A DNA stretch of 64,000 nt from Tanypteryx hageni (lineage: Eukaryota; Arthropoda; Insecta; Odonata; Petaluridae): positions 9,087,654 through 9,151,653 of the forward strand of contig CM054115.1 of NCBI GenBank assembly GCA_028673005.1. Direction: 5' to 3'. The position numbers and the translations under genes are program-made. The notes below the pieces were generated by a model, which did no database searches, was not told the origin of the DNA, and was given only the letters and a program-made list of their open reading frames with translations. Position 1 is the stretch's first letter, and each line of letters starts with the position of its first letter. Positions 53,025 to 64,000 of the stretch are shown here, piece by piece.

Positions 53025-53266
53025 TGAAAGGGATAGTGGAGTGAATGATTATTCACTCAACTCAACCTCCCCCATCCACCCATTGTACCTATTACTATAA
53101 ATTGCTACCGGCTTTGAGTTTACTTCACCTGATGGTTGCATTGCAACAAAACCTAGGTCGTATATAATATAAGTTTATGTGGAATCACCAAATTAGTCTC
53201 TTTATTTCTACAATATGAAGAAATTCCACCAAGTGACACCTGAAACGATTAACTGTCTCTATGATT

Positions 53267-53885
53267 AATTACTCACTATTTCTCCAAGTTTTGAATCTGA
53301 CAGGGTATTTTCATCTGCTGATATTTTACATACAAAATAAAATCAAGAATGAATGATAGCACCTTAGGTTCACTTTGTTTTTTGTAAACCTATGTTAAAA
53401 GCATATAAATCTCTATATAAGTGTTGGTGTACTCTCAAACTTTTACAGCATTGACACCTATTTATTATTTATCATTATTTTTATTAAGTTTGCAATTACA
53501 GCATATATGTACATCCAATAACCCAAGTTGACTTATATTAAATTAATTAATTTTTACTTTCTCACATATGTACCTAGAATATAGAGAAAGTATTGTGATT
53601 GCAAAAAAAATCAACTTTGGGATTTTAGTGGAAATACACATTTTAGGTGGTCCTTTTATTTGAGGCATAATGAGTTTATTTTTTGGTTTCCATGGCATTA
53701 AAAACTTAAGATCGCCTTATGACATTAATCTTTGGATTTAAGCTAATTAAAATTGAACCTTGGAACATGATGCAAACATTAATCTTTCTCTTCCTTTGGT
53801 TGTGAATTGTTGTTGTCATTGCAGCCCTTTCCATATTCGACTTTTTATATTAACTGCCAAGCAAACAAACTTTCAAAAATATGTA
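53267..53885. repeat. Intron with a partial interspersed repeat
   Basis: 53559-53640 matches the start of the repeat at 50165. Otherwise nothing recognised. Confidence 0.35.
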
Positions 53886-54536
53886 CTGTATTTACTCGAA
53901 TCCAAGATATTTTTTCCAAATTTCAGCTTGCGAAACTCGGGGGTCATCTTAAATTCGAGTATGAAGTCATATCCCATCAATACATTGACCCAGCTTCAAA
54001 TTGTGGCATGTCAATTTGACACGATAAAGTCGTCATGCGTCAATATATCGCTAGACAGATTCATCGTGTGACAATTTCGTTGCGAAAAAAATTCGTCGCA
54101 AGACAAATTGGAAGGCGAGACGAATTTGTCGAGAGATGAATTGATGCGCAATGAGTTTGCCGTGCGACAAAATGACTGTGACAAGTTTTCATAGAATCGT
54201 AGGAAGTATGATTATGCATTTAATCGATGTTTTTTAAACAAATTAAACAAGATAAAATAATTGCATTTTTATTGCAAACTTACAATCCAGAATTCAATTA
54301 ATAAAGTCTTAATTTTAATAATACATTTTAAAATAATTTTTTTAAGAAAAAATTTGTAACAAACCATTTCAATTAATGAATGAACTAGTTTACCTATATT
54401 GAATACGTGTGTTCAAAATATACACCAAATACAGTTGTTGAGAAATTAGATCTGAAACCGTTTTTCTGTTTTGACATTCTGCTAAAAGGGTGGGTCGTCT
54501 TAGATTCGGGGTCGTCTCGGATTTGGATAAATACGG
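53886..54536. mobile_element. Pogo-type MITE
   Basis: TA at 53884-53885 and 54537-54538. Ends CTGTATTTACTCGAATCCAA and, inverted, CCGTATTTATCCAAATCCGA. Its right half is a reverse-complement copy of the Tigger-bearing element at 5142. It holds a cluster of CGACAAATT/AATTCGTC motifs at 54010-54180 and no gene. Confidence 0.85.
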
Positions 54537-55189
54537 TAATAGATATCACCCAAAATGGATAACTTGTTGAAATTATCCGTTTTATTGTACTACGATGGAG
54601 TGTAGTTTATTGTTGGCATTTTTCACAAAATGTAGATTTACTCAAAAATGGTTTAAGAGATTTTAATCGTTTTAATCTTGTCATGTATCTTTGAAAATTT
54701 TTCGATGATATGATGATGCAGAGTGAAAATTATATTTTCCAAAATCTGGCTTAGGTTCTCAGTTCCCTTTTGTAGCATTATTGATTAGTCAATTTAGAGG
54801 ACATGCAGAGTAGAGCCCTGCATGGGTATGATATTTTTCATCCGTGCCCGCAGACTACTAACCCGTACCCGCAGAATATTAACCTGCACCCGACCTGTAC
54901 CCGCAGGCTCGCACCCGCACTGAAGGCCTACTTGTCTGACCTGACCCATATTTTTTAGCTGTCTGGTTCTCGAGACACAAATCCGTAGCAAGAAATCTTA
55001 AAAAAAAATAAAAATATTATTTGAGTCACAGTCATTTATTTTGTATAAATTAAAATGAAATGCAATTGTACATTAACATTCATTTTTAAGATCGAAAAAA
55101 TGTATTTAAAGTATCGACGATTTATTTTTACAAAAAATACATATTTTATAAAATAATTTAATTGAAAAAAGGAAACATTAATTAATAGT

Positions 55190-56080
55190 ATCTACCCTGA
55201 GATTTAAAATTACTATTTAAAAATAGGACATCATCCATGTTTTCGGGACCTAAACGGTTTCTTCTTTCACTAACAACATGTCACACCAATCAAAAACACC
55301 TCTCTGATGGAGCACTGGTATTGCAAAAGTACAATTCGCTAAAATACTTAAATTTGGCAAACAATTCTTTTGCTTATCCTACCATTTCATCAAATTAAAA
55401 TTATTAGTAATGTCGTCAGATAGTTTTAAGTCAATATATGCAGTCAATTTGTCTTGAAAAATATGATCATTTACTGTGTCTGTATCCATAAACTGAACTA
55501 AAGTGTCTGACATTTTATGCCTTTTCATCGGTTGCTCTACAAGCGTACACGGATTTGGTGTCACGGATTAGATTTCATATCCCTTCTCCTTTTTAATGTC
55601 ATCAATACTTACTTTAACTTTCTCATAGATTTCATACTTTTCTTCAGTTTTTAACATTTTCACACTCTTGAGAAGGGGTGAAGAAAAACAAATTTTATAA
55701 ATTTTTAAACCCATCTCCTGACTATCTCAAAAGGTCTCAAATCTCTAACTACTAGTTCGACACAGCCATCTAAAAACTTTTTTTTCTTTTCAGCTGATAA
55801 TTTTGGTAAATCACGTTTTTTCGCCACAAGAAAATTTGTAATTTTAGACACCCCTTCTTTGTTATTTTCACACTTGTGTCGCAATAAACTTGATGTTCCC
55901 AGCTTCTTAACATCATAACGGTAAACATTTTGTAACTACTGCAAGCGATTGTCTTCGAAATCAGTTCTCCCTTTTCATCTAAAATTTCACAAAACGTTTC
56001 CCAAAATTTTGATTAGGTATTTTCTTTTCTTCTTAGAGTCTACTCTAACCTCAAAAGCTTCCTTCTTATCTGATCAGTAT
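55190..56080 (-). pseudogene. hAT transposase relic, central part deleted
   Basis: The minus strand begins with a BED-finger-like start (KFWETFCEILDEKGELISKT, IACSSYKMF). It then passes through eroded sequence to DTVNDHIFQDKLTAYIDLKL and the C-terminal hAT dimerisation region: FNLMKW, SAPSERCF and RRNRLGPENMDDVLFLNSNF in other frames. The catalytic middle is missing and stops are frequent. Confidence 0.7.
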
Positions 56081-56140
56081 TCATTGTTAAAATCTGAATG
56101 GCAGATAAAAGTAATATTTCGATTGAAATTTTGATTTATA

Positions 56141-57148
56141 CCGTAAATACCCGCTTATAGTGCGCACCCTTATATAACGCGCAGGGAGGTTTTCAGCCTC
56201 GTAATCTATTATTTTTCTATATACCCGCGTATAGTGCGCACAGATTTTTTTTTAGCGTTACCATTCCAGAATAAAGTAGATGGTGTAATGTGTTCTAAGG
56301 CAATGATCAAATTATTGGTATTATGTATTGTTAACATAGTGAAAGTGCGAAATGAAATTTTCGAATAACGTTCCAAAAGAACGTCAGCTAACTCAATCAT
56401 TACATACTCTATGTTTACTTACAAGGTGATATTAGGATATACGCAATAAATCGAATTATATTAATTTCATAGTATGGCATGTGACATTGTTTGAGCTAAT
56501 AAAATGAAGGAATGACGATAATCCTATTTTTTACATACGTTTTTGTCACGCCTGAGGTCCGCCCAACCTTCAGTTTTACCCTTATTAGAACACTCTGGAG
56601 CACGTAAACATGATAGCAAATAACCATAATTAACTACAGACTCTAAGAATCAAGAATAAATCATGTATGAATGCTGAGAGAAAGGTAGGGAACGATAACT
56701 TTATTTAGTTCTACAAGAAGCATCAACTCGCAGCTGCCATTGTTTCTAATTGTAAGTAGTACCAGTACCTCACCACCAGGCCGGGCGCCGGTGTAGGGTG
56801 ACGTCATGCGTAAGATGCCGGTTCCGATAACAACATCGAAAAAGAATGATCCAGTGACGAAGTATTTCTTGGCTTTTAAAATGAATAAATACTGAATTAA
56901 TTCTTTTCATATCTAATTAATGAATGTTTGTAGAATTAATTAATAAATTTTAACTATTATCTATCTTACTTTTCGTAAAAATCACCAATAAAATTATGAG
57001 GATACCTGAGCAGTAATTACTGTGCCGAAATTGAGGAAATATGGGGTCAAATCAAAATAGGAAGATTATGTACCCTCATATAACACGCATCCTAATTTTT
57101 AACTCAAATATTTCGAAAAAAGTGTGCATTATACGCGGGTATTTACGG
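56141..57148. mobile_element. Pogo-type MITE nested in the hAT
   Basis: TA at 56139-56140 and 57149-57150; ends CCGTAAATACCCGCTTATAG and, inverted, CCGTAAATACCCGCGTATAA. GTATAGTGCGCAC repeats beside the left end. No recognisable gene. Confidence 0.85.
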
Positions 57149-57994
57149 TAATTGAATGATGCATTAACTTACAATTGAAAATTTTACCGTTCAGTCAGCT
57201 GGTATTGGTTCCTTTTAACTCTTAATTAGTCGCGTGGGGTCAATATGACCCCAAGCAATGTTTTTTTCGTCAATATCTAAAGAAATGTATTGTCAATCTA
57301 ACCCAAACTTGTTCTACCTTCGAAACTGACATTCTAGAAGAGAAATTAGCATTTCTTTGTTTTTTTTAAATTTGTTATTTTTGATATTTTTATATTTATA
57401 CATATAGTATAAATATTGTAATTATTGAGAAAATTAAACTATTTTAATGTGCTATTTTGGTGTGTGTCCATTTGTTATGTATATATGAGGTTAAAAAAGT
57501 TGCTTTTATTTTGACATCTCTCTACCTGTTGCTTTTTTCTCTATTGGTCTAGAAAGGTTAAACGCAATACAGATTATTATTATCACATCAGAAATACAAA
57601 TAATTTTCCTGATAAGCAGTATTTCATTGTTTTAACACTAGTTCTCTTATGATACATTTCTGCTTCACTAATTTTCACTATAGGTTGGTTACCCTTCTTC
57701 CTCCCATCTCCCCCTCCCCCCTCCAATGTACCTTTTTCCCTCTTTGGAATTCTCCGGGTGTTTTCTTACTTCGGCCGCATACATGCAACCGTTTTCTACC
57801 CGCAATAAAAGTCACAAACAAACGCATGTGGTCTCTCTAGAAATTGCTGTCGAAGAATTGACCCGGGGATGACTTCTTTGACGCAGAATTCCACGTATTC
57901 TATCAAGACCGATGCATGATTTTCGAAACTATTTTCTAGATTTTATAATTGAACTACATCCATATTATTCCCTTTTCTGTACAGTAATTATTTA

Positions 57995-58613
57995 TCACAT
58001 GCTTTCGTCATTATTTTGAAATACTCTCAAAAATGGAACATCTTTCGAGCGACTTTTGGCAGCTTTTTTATCACCCTCATTAGATGAAGCTCTTAGTACC
58101 CATGTGCAAAAAGGATAAAAGAAAGCGGTTTGCCTTTCATTACCGCTCACCCTTTTTAGCACGAGTTTCTCCCTTATTTTTCGGAATAAGCATGAACACG
58201 AATGAGATCGGCAATCTTCAAAGTTTTTGGATCTCCTATCGGTCGCATGATGGTCACGGTTGGGACGTTTTAGACCAAAATATAAAAATCCTATTTTCAA
58301 TGGGGTTTCTATGGAGAAGTCCCAAGTATGTTCACACTTATAGGGGAGGACGCGCTTGGACCTCGGCACGAACCCCTTGGGTCGCTTGAGGAGGCAACTT
58401 TTGTCCAAAGCCCCATCGAGGGCAATCCTCGGTGACAGCGGAAGTGAGCTTGAATCTTTCTGCTTGTTGGGGGCAGCCATAAACTACTTCATGCTGTAGG
58501 TGGGGCCGGAAAGTGACCTTGCTGCGACCAATGTCTAACCCACAAGTGTGAGTGATCTCCGCAAAAATAGTCCTATCACTAATAAAGCCCTCAATGCGAT
58601 CTTCATGCAACAA
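57995..58613 (-). other. Unrecognised open stretch inside the piggyBac
   Basis: Minus frame 58480-57995 (161 residues, Lys/Arg/Ser-rich, LPYKCEHTWDFSIETPLKIG) overlaps a second frame 58613-58338 (91 residues). GC content is higher than in the surroundings. I recognise no domain. It may be captured cargo, an older insertion, or chance. Confidence 0.3.
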
Positions 58614-58756
58614 TGCAACAAAAAGTGCGATCAGCTCTGCGCTGCTTATAATGTTGGCAGAAGAACGAAAAGATGGCCATTAGCTGTGTTTTTTATTAGC
58701 TGAACGTTTCTGCCATAAATGCCTTTATTGTTTATAAACAAAACGTTCAAAAGGAA

Positions 58757-59054
58757 ATGACAAGGCGGAATTTCTTGAAATCATTTTCGAAGGAATTAAT
58801 AAAGGATCTACAGATTTTGAGGTCTCAGAGTCAGTTTATATCTAGGCATCTCCAAAAGCGCATATGCACTCAACAGGAACTTGCAGAGGAAGGTCCATCA
58901 CCGGGATCGGGACTATCAAGGGGAAGATGCGAACATTGCCCAAGAAATAATGACAATAAAGTGTCCACTAGATGTGGAAATTGAGGAGCTTTTACTTGCA
59001 AAGACCATATGATAATGAAGTGCATTGAATGTGGGGAGAGGGAAAGTGATTAGG
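58757..59054 (+). pseudogene. piggyBac transposase C-terminal fragment
   Basis: Encodes RRNFLKSFSKELIKDLQILR, then the cysteine-rich C-terminus RCEHCPRNNDNKVSTRCGN, a stop at 58981, GAFTCKDHMIMKCIECGERE. The C-x2-C...C-x-x-C pattern is the zinc-binding tail of piggyBac transposases. The catalytic domain is absent. Confidence 0.75.
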
Positions 59055-60470
59055 AAATACAAAAAAATATTTTGTTATTTTAATCAATGTTTTTTGTAAA
59101 AATTATTTATAAATAATTGTATTATAACGTAAGATTGATTTTATTTCCAGTAAAATATAAATAAATTAATATATTATTGCTTATCTTTAGAAATTATTTT
59201 GGGGTCATATTGACCCCACGCGACTAATTACGGAACTTTTTTCACGTGACTAACTAAGGGTTAAGGATGTGGTAGATTGATATTCTGTCACAAAAGCCGA
59301 GATCACATATAACTCACCAGTGTAATTTTATAAAATAACTGTCGTTCCTTTCCCTCGCAAACAAAGAATAAAATAATACAACCCAAACGCGATTATTTGA
59401 CGAATAAATACTACATATTTGAACGTTAAATAACATATAAGTAATGCTGATAACTCTTATATGTAACCACGTCTCTTCTAAAGTGAATTCACAAAGATAG
59501 ATGTTACTTGCATGAGTGGGCAAAACCAACTGGTTAAAAGGGAGAGTTCTCGCACAAAGCAATCCGTCATAATTACATTGTACTACATAATTCCCCTATT
59601 CACTCTTTCTCACCCCCCTCCCTACATTCTCTTCTACTAAACGCAATCGACAATCGTTTGTCAATTGCAACTTTGTACCTATTTATATAATAAAAGTAAT
59701 CGTTTTTTCGCCAGACACTTTTCTTGACGCATGATACACAAAGCCTGCGATCTGCTGAACTGCAGAAATTGCAAATTTGTATCTCCCTATATAACGCTAC
59801 TTCTGACCGCGAGTGTGGGCTTTACTAGCAGTAAAAGGCGTGTGAAAAGTTCCTGTGCCTACATTGGCGAGGCAAATTGAATTGGAATTAAAACTAGCTT
59901 TCGTACCCGCTCTTTACCCACACCGGTCCCTTTTGTGTCCGAGCCCGACCCGTTCCTGCATGGAAGCACTCTATACCCGGCCCGCAACTTTCGCTGTGGG
60001 TACCTGTGGGTCGGGTCGGGTAAACTGTGGGTATGCAGGCCTTGAGTGCAGAGTATGGCATGAGGGTAAAGATTCTTTTCTTGACACTTCTATAAGATGC
60101 ACCCCAGTTTTTTAGAAGATTTTTCAGGAAAAAAGTATTTTGGTTCACCAAGTCATTTAGGAAGGGCAACGTCATGTATCATTTCTAGCCGTGATTAAGT
60201 CTATATCTGGCAACATTTATAGAAAATATTATGATGTGATAACAGTTAAATATAATGTTTTAGATAAACTTAATTTGTAAATGAATAAGGTTGATCTAAA
60301 ACATAAATAATTGCTTCGAGACTTGTATAGCTAAATATGCCCTGCGTGAACTCAGCAGTCTTATTAATTAAGCTGTCGGAGTGCACCGCACATGTTGCAC
60401 GTATAAATACCCTTTACCAATAGTACTTACTTAAACTTAAGTGCAAGATGATTTTTTTATATAATGGGAT

Positions 60471-61638
60471 AAACTTGGACTTGGAACGTAAGAACTATGA
60501 GAAAGGCAGGAAAGCAAGAGAACTTGAAAGAAGAAATGAGAAGAAATAGAGTTGACATTATAGGGCTAAGCGAAACTAGATGGGAGGGAGAAGGACAGTT
60601 CGACTCGGAAGAATTCATGGTAGTTTATTCTGGAGGAAATAGTGGGAAAGGGGAGTAGCTCTGGTACTTAGGAAAGGTATGATGAAAAGCATGACAAAGA
60701 TAATAGCAACGAACGATAGACTGATGGCAATAAAGCTAAAAGCAGTCCCAGTGGACATGCTGATAATCCAGGTATATATGCCAACATCAGCTCATGACGA
60801 TGAAGAAATAGATGAGATCTATGAGCAAATTAATGAAATTTACGAAGAAGACGGAAGAGGAAAGGTAAACTGCATAATAATGGGAGATTGGAACAGCATA
60901 GTCGGAGAAGGACAGGAAGAAAATGTTGTCGGGCAATACGGACTTGGGAAGAGAAATCGAGGAGGGGAGAAACTCGTAGAATTCTGCATCAATAATGACC
61001 TTGTAGTGACTAATACATGGTTCAAAAACCATAAACGAAGGTTATACACATGGAAAAGCCCAGGAGATAGAATGAGATGCCAAATAGATTACATCCTTGT
61101 AAAACAAAGATTTAGGAACAGCATAAAGAACGCCAAGGCATTGCAAGGAGCAGACATTGATTCAGATCACAGCCTTCTAATACTTGACGTGAGTACAAAG
61201 CTCAAACAAATAAGAAAAACGAGAAGAGAAAGACAGACCTGGGACCTAGAAAAACTGAAAGAAAGGCAGGATGTAGTCAGCATGAAGTTGGAAGATAACC
61301 TAAGAAAGTTGGAAAACAAACCGAAGACCGTTGATATAGAATGGGATGAAATTAAAACCAGTATCAAGGATACCTTGGATAAAGAGATTGGAAAACAAGA
61401 GAAGAAAATCAGAAAACCATGGATCACGAAGGAAATGCTGGAGAAAATGGATGAGAGACGAAAATGGAAAAACGTTAACAGTGAAGAAGGTAGATCCAAC
61501 TATAGGCGTATAAACAATGAGTTGAGAAGGGTAACAGATAAAGCTAGAGAAAACTGGATAAAAGGAAAATGTGATGAAATAGAACAAATGGAGAAGTTAG
61601 GACGGTACGATATGATGTACGCTAGAGCACTCGAGTAG
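60471..61638 (+). pseudogene. RTE endonuclease domain, frameshifted
   Basis: TWNVRTMRKAGKQENLKEEM and DIIGLSETRWEGEGQF begin an AP-like endonuclease (exonuclease-endonuclease-phosphatase fold). A frameshift near 60650 is needed to join GVALVLRKGMMKSM and the 60679-61638 frame. That frame carries IIMGDWNSIVG, the interface QIDYILVK, and the catalytic DSDHSLL, then a Lys/Glu-rich linker. TAG at 61636 ends the frame. Confidence 0.88.
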
Positions 61639-61667
61639 AAGATAAGAAATCTAATAGAATTAATGGT

Positions 61668-63299
61668 ATGGGAATTATGAATACAGATGGGAAGATAGTC
61701 TCAGAAACAAAGGATGTAGCACAGGTATGGGAAGAATACATTAAGGAATTATACGGCAAACAGGCAGGAGCGGCAAAAATAGAACTGGAAAATGAGGAAA
61801 ACATTGAAGAAGACAACTTAGGACCAAGTATTATGGAGAGCGAAGTAGAAAAGGCGATAGTGGAACTAAAGAAGGGGAAAGCCACGGGCAGCGATGGAAT
61901 ACCGGCTGAGATACTTAAAGTCATAGGATCAGAAGGACTAAAAGCGATCACGAAATTAATTAATAAAATTTACGACACGGGAGAGTGGCCTCAGGATTTC
62001 CTAGAAGTAACAATGATCCCTCTAAAGAAGAAGCCAAAGGCAATGCAGTGTAAAGATTACAGAACTATAAGCCTTCTGTCACACACATCGAAGATCTTCA
62101 CGAGGATTCTTAATAAAAGGCTGGAGAAAAAGGCAGAAGAAATAATATGGGAAGATCAATTCGGTTTCAGAAAAGGACGAGGAACTAGAGATGCGATAGG
62201 AGTAGTTAGAATCATATCAGAAAGGGCAATAGAATACAGTCAAGATATCTGCGCATGTTTCGTAGACTGGCATAAGGCCTTTGATAGAGTAAATTGGGTA
62301 AAGTTGATGAAGATATTAAAGGATATAGGTGTAGACTGGAAAGACAGGAGACTGATTAGGAATCTGTATGAGAATCAAGTTGTAAAGGTCAGGTTTGAGA
62401 ATGGGGACACCTGCGGAATAAATATCGGTAGAGGAGTAAGACAAGGCTGCTGCCTATCCCCAACCCTATTCAATATATATGGAGAAAGTCTAATGCAAGA
62501 AGCTTGAGAAGGCACAGGGGATTTCAAAATTGGAGGAAGGATTATAAGAACAGTAAAATATGCAGATGATCAAGTACTTCTAGCAAGAAAGGAAGAGGAA
62601 CTACAAAAAATGATAAATAGACTAGTGATAACAGGTAGAAAATACGATATGGAAATAAATACAGAAAAATCCAAGGTCATTCGAATATCGGGTAAAGAAG
62701 AGAATCTGAACATAACTATTGGGGGAAAGCCATTAGAACAAGTTTCAGAATATAAATACCTTGGAAGTATCATAACACGAGAGGCAAAATGTACGGATGA
62801 GATCAAAACTAGAATAGGAAAAGCAAAAGCGGCTTTCAGGAGAAAGAAACAACTACTTACAGGGAATATAAGAGAAGATATCCGCAAGAAGTTGATAAAA
62901 TGCTACGTATGGAGTATAGCATTGTATGGGGCAGAAACATGGACGCTAAGGAAAAATGACATCAAATACTTGGAAAGCTTTGAAATGTGGACTTGGAGGA
63001 GAATGCTGAAGACAAAATGGACAGATAGGATGAAAAACGATGAAGTGCTACGAAGAATAGGAGAGAAGCGAATGATTATACAGACTATCAGAAAGAGGAA
63101 GGCAAACTGGGTTGGACATTACATGAGGAGAGAGAGTATGATTAAAGATGTGTTAGAAGGAAAACTAGATGGGAAAAGGGAAAGAGGTAGGAAAAGGTAT
63201 CAGCTGATAGACGATTTGAAAGGGAAAGAGAGTTATCAAGATATGAAGAGGACAGCGGAAAATAGGAGTATATGGAGAACCAGGTTTAACCATGAATAA
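61668..63299 (+). pseudogene. RTE reverse transcriptase with one stop
   Basis: One frame with a single TGA at 62505. Blocks: KKGKATGSDGIPAEILKVIG, KDYRTISLLSHTSKIFTRIL, DQFGFRKGRGTRDAI, CACFVDWHKAFDRVNW, GVRQGCCLSPTLFNIY, VKYADDQVLLA (intact catalytic box), SEYKYLGSIITREAKCTDEI and the C-terminal FEMWTWRRMLKTKW typical of the RTE/BovB clade. It ends FNHE and TAA at 63299. Needs a frameshift to connect with the endonuclease frame. Confidence 0.9.
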
Positions 63300-63345
63300 T
63301 CACGGACCTGTCTACGGACAGACTACCTATGATGATGATGAAACA

Positions 63346-64000
63346 ATAAATGGAATGCATATGTAACAATGATATGTATGCTCAACTAGTCCTTTTTCTG
63401 CAACTTTTTTCCACATACATAACGATTTTGATCAATACAGCAATCCTAACTTCCTCTGTTCTACTATCCATCACTTACTCCTCTAGTTGTGGCCATTTAA
63501 GACCAACCTTACAAAGACTATGCTTCTCTTTTTCCATCCGCTTCAGTTTTTCCTCGTTTTCTTCATTCACGGATCATTTTTTTCCTTTGGAAATGGACCG
63601 AAATGATGTGCCGCAACTTTGTTTCTGTGTGTTATTGCATATTGAATCATCTGAAGCTTATAGGTAATAGTGTAGGCATATCTTTTCATTCTTGTAGCAA
63701 TTGTGATCTCAATCCGCATAACGTTATTTATCCTAGATATGGATAAAATATATGTGATATCTAGATGACTCGACTGTTCCGTGGCTTTAATCGCACTATT
63801 CGGTGGGCTCATTAGGAACTGAAGCATTGCAAATGCACTGAAATTGTGATAACTGTGAGCGGACATGTATTAAAGCATAATAATGAAAATGCGTCCTCAG
63901 AATTCATGTTGCATCAGGTATTACTGTATATATTAACATTTTTCACTATTAATTATTAATATTGTATATTTCTTTTTTGCAATGAATGACTGCCATTTAT
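63346..64000. other. Window end, nothing recognised
   Basis: No GARS exon or repeat boundary was identified in the last 650 bp. Confidence 0.45.

Larger units (their letters stand above)
52769..53253. mobile_element. Foldback Penelope remnant F with 13-bp target duplication
   Basis: 485 bp between perfect duplications TGTCTCTATGATT (52756-52768, 53254-53266). Inverted arms of about 150 bp (52770-52917 and 53050-53213) each hold a hammerhead-like motif; the loop is a minisatellite. Confidence 0.85.
57219..59260 (+). mobile_element. piggyBac transposon nested in the hAT
   Basis: TTAA at 57215-57218 and 59261-59264. Left end CTCTTAATTAGTCGCGTGGG; right end, inverted, CCCTTAGTTAGTCACGTG, and a second inverted copy TAATTAGTCGCGTGGGGTCA about 30 bp inside. 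Contains a transposase C-terminus and a 600-bp unrecognised stretch. Confidence 0.85.
54812..60046 (-). mobile_element. hAT transposon with nested inserts
   Basis: Perfect 8-bp duplication TGCAGAGT (54804-54811, 60047-60054). Left end AGAGCCCTGCATGGGTA; right end, inverted, CTCAAGGCCTGCATACCCAC. GTACCCGCAG-type motifs repeat several times inside both ends (54840-54915, 59900-60030), probably transposase binding sites. Contains a hAT gene relic, a pogo-type MITE and a piggyBac. Confidence 0.85.
60470..63345 (+). mobile_element. RTE-clade non-LTR retrotransposon
   Basis: Endonuclease and reverse transcriptase in order, ending just after the stop with a hairpin CCTGTCTACGGACAG and a short ATGATGATGATGA tail, as RTE elements do. 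The best-preserved LINE in the window. Its 5' end is not defined. Confidence 0.88.

Noticed and set aside
52823..53056. Minus-strand 77-residue Pro-Pro-Thr repeat frame and its plus-strand Gly-Glu-Leu counterpart
   Set aside because: Both are translations of the 15-bp minisatellite in the foldback loop and have no independent coding signal.
61167..61499. Hydrophobic minus-strand frames over the RTE
   Set aside because: Antisense shadows of the Lys/Glu-rich endonuclease linker; they mimic membrane segments.

Overview
The window is nuclear DNA from a eukaryote, almost certainly an arthropod and probably an insect. It is AT-rich. Its host genes have GT-AG introns, and it is crowded with animal transposons: pogo/Tigger, piggyBac, hAT, mariner, Penelope-like, RTE and CR1/Jockey-like elements. 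I cannot name the species.

Host genes. Two conserved genes lie head to head near 9-10 kb. On the minus strand, 8784-9786 holds a complete five-exon gene for the RNA polymerase II CTD phosphatase Ssu72 (192 residues); its exons are too short to show up as long open frames. On the plus strand, from 10209, lies the gene for cytosolic/mitochondrial glycyl-tRNA synthetase (GARS). Ten exons (542 codons) are visible up to 40950: a presequence with a second in-frame start, the WHEP domain and most of the class II catalytic core. The rest of the core and the C-terminal anticodon-binding domain are not in the window. Only 422 bp separate the two start codons, so the genes probably share a bidirectional promoter.

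Layout. 0.4-1.4 kb: hAT pseudogene. 5.1-6.5 kb: Tigger relic. 8.8-9.8 kb: SSU72. 10.2-10.9 kb: GARS exons 1-3. 11.4-15.3 kb: hAT relic, Penelope-like element (PLE) and LINE relic in intron 3. 16.2 kb: exon 4. 16.8-25.8 kb: Tigger, a piggyBac-type MITE, and a pogo element carrying a nested piggyBac, all in intron 4. 26.6-27.0 kb: exons 5-6. 27.5-31.4 kb: pogo element containing the best-preserved PLE. 34.6-35.4 kb: exons 7-9. 36.6-40.8 kb: minisatellite and a Tigger carrying a PLE remnant and a mariner. 40.8 kb: exon 10. 41.9-49.0 kb: a nest of elements several layers deep. 51.6-53.3 kb: two small foldback PLE remnants and a tRNA-derived SINE head. 54.8-60.0 kb: a hAT element with nested inserts. 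60.5-63.3 kb: RTE retrotransposon.

Most interesting signal. Six separate PLE-derived pieces (A-F in the entries) each carry a hammerhead-ribozyme-like motif: CTGANGA, a hairpin, GAA, a short palindrome, then a possible cleavage base. In the best copies (51.7 kb minus, 47.8 kb plus) the flanking stem I also pairs. All show the same extra T before stem II and a self-complementary stem III, which would suit a ribozyme acting as a dimer. Three PLE pieces are precisely bounded by 13-15 bp target duplications and have inverted-repeat ends.
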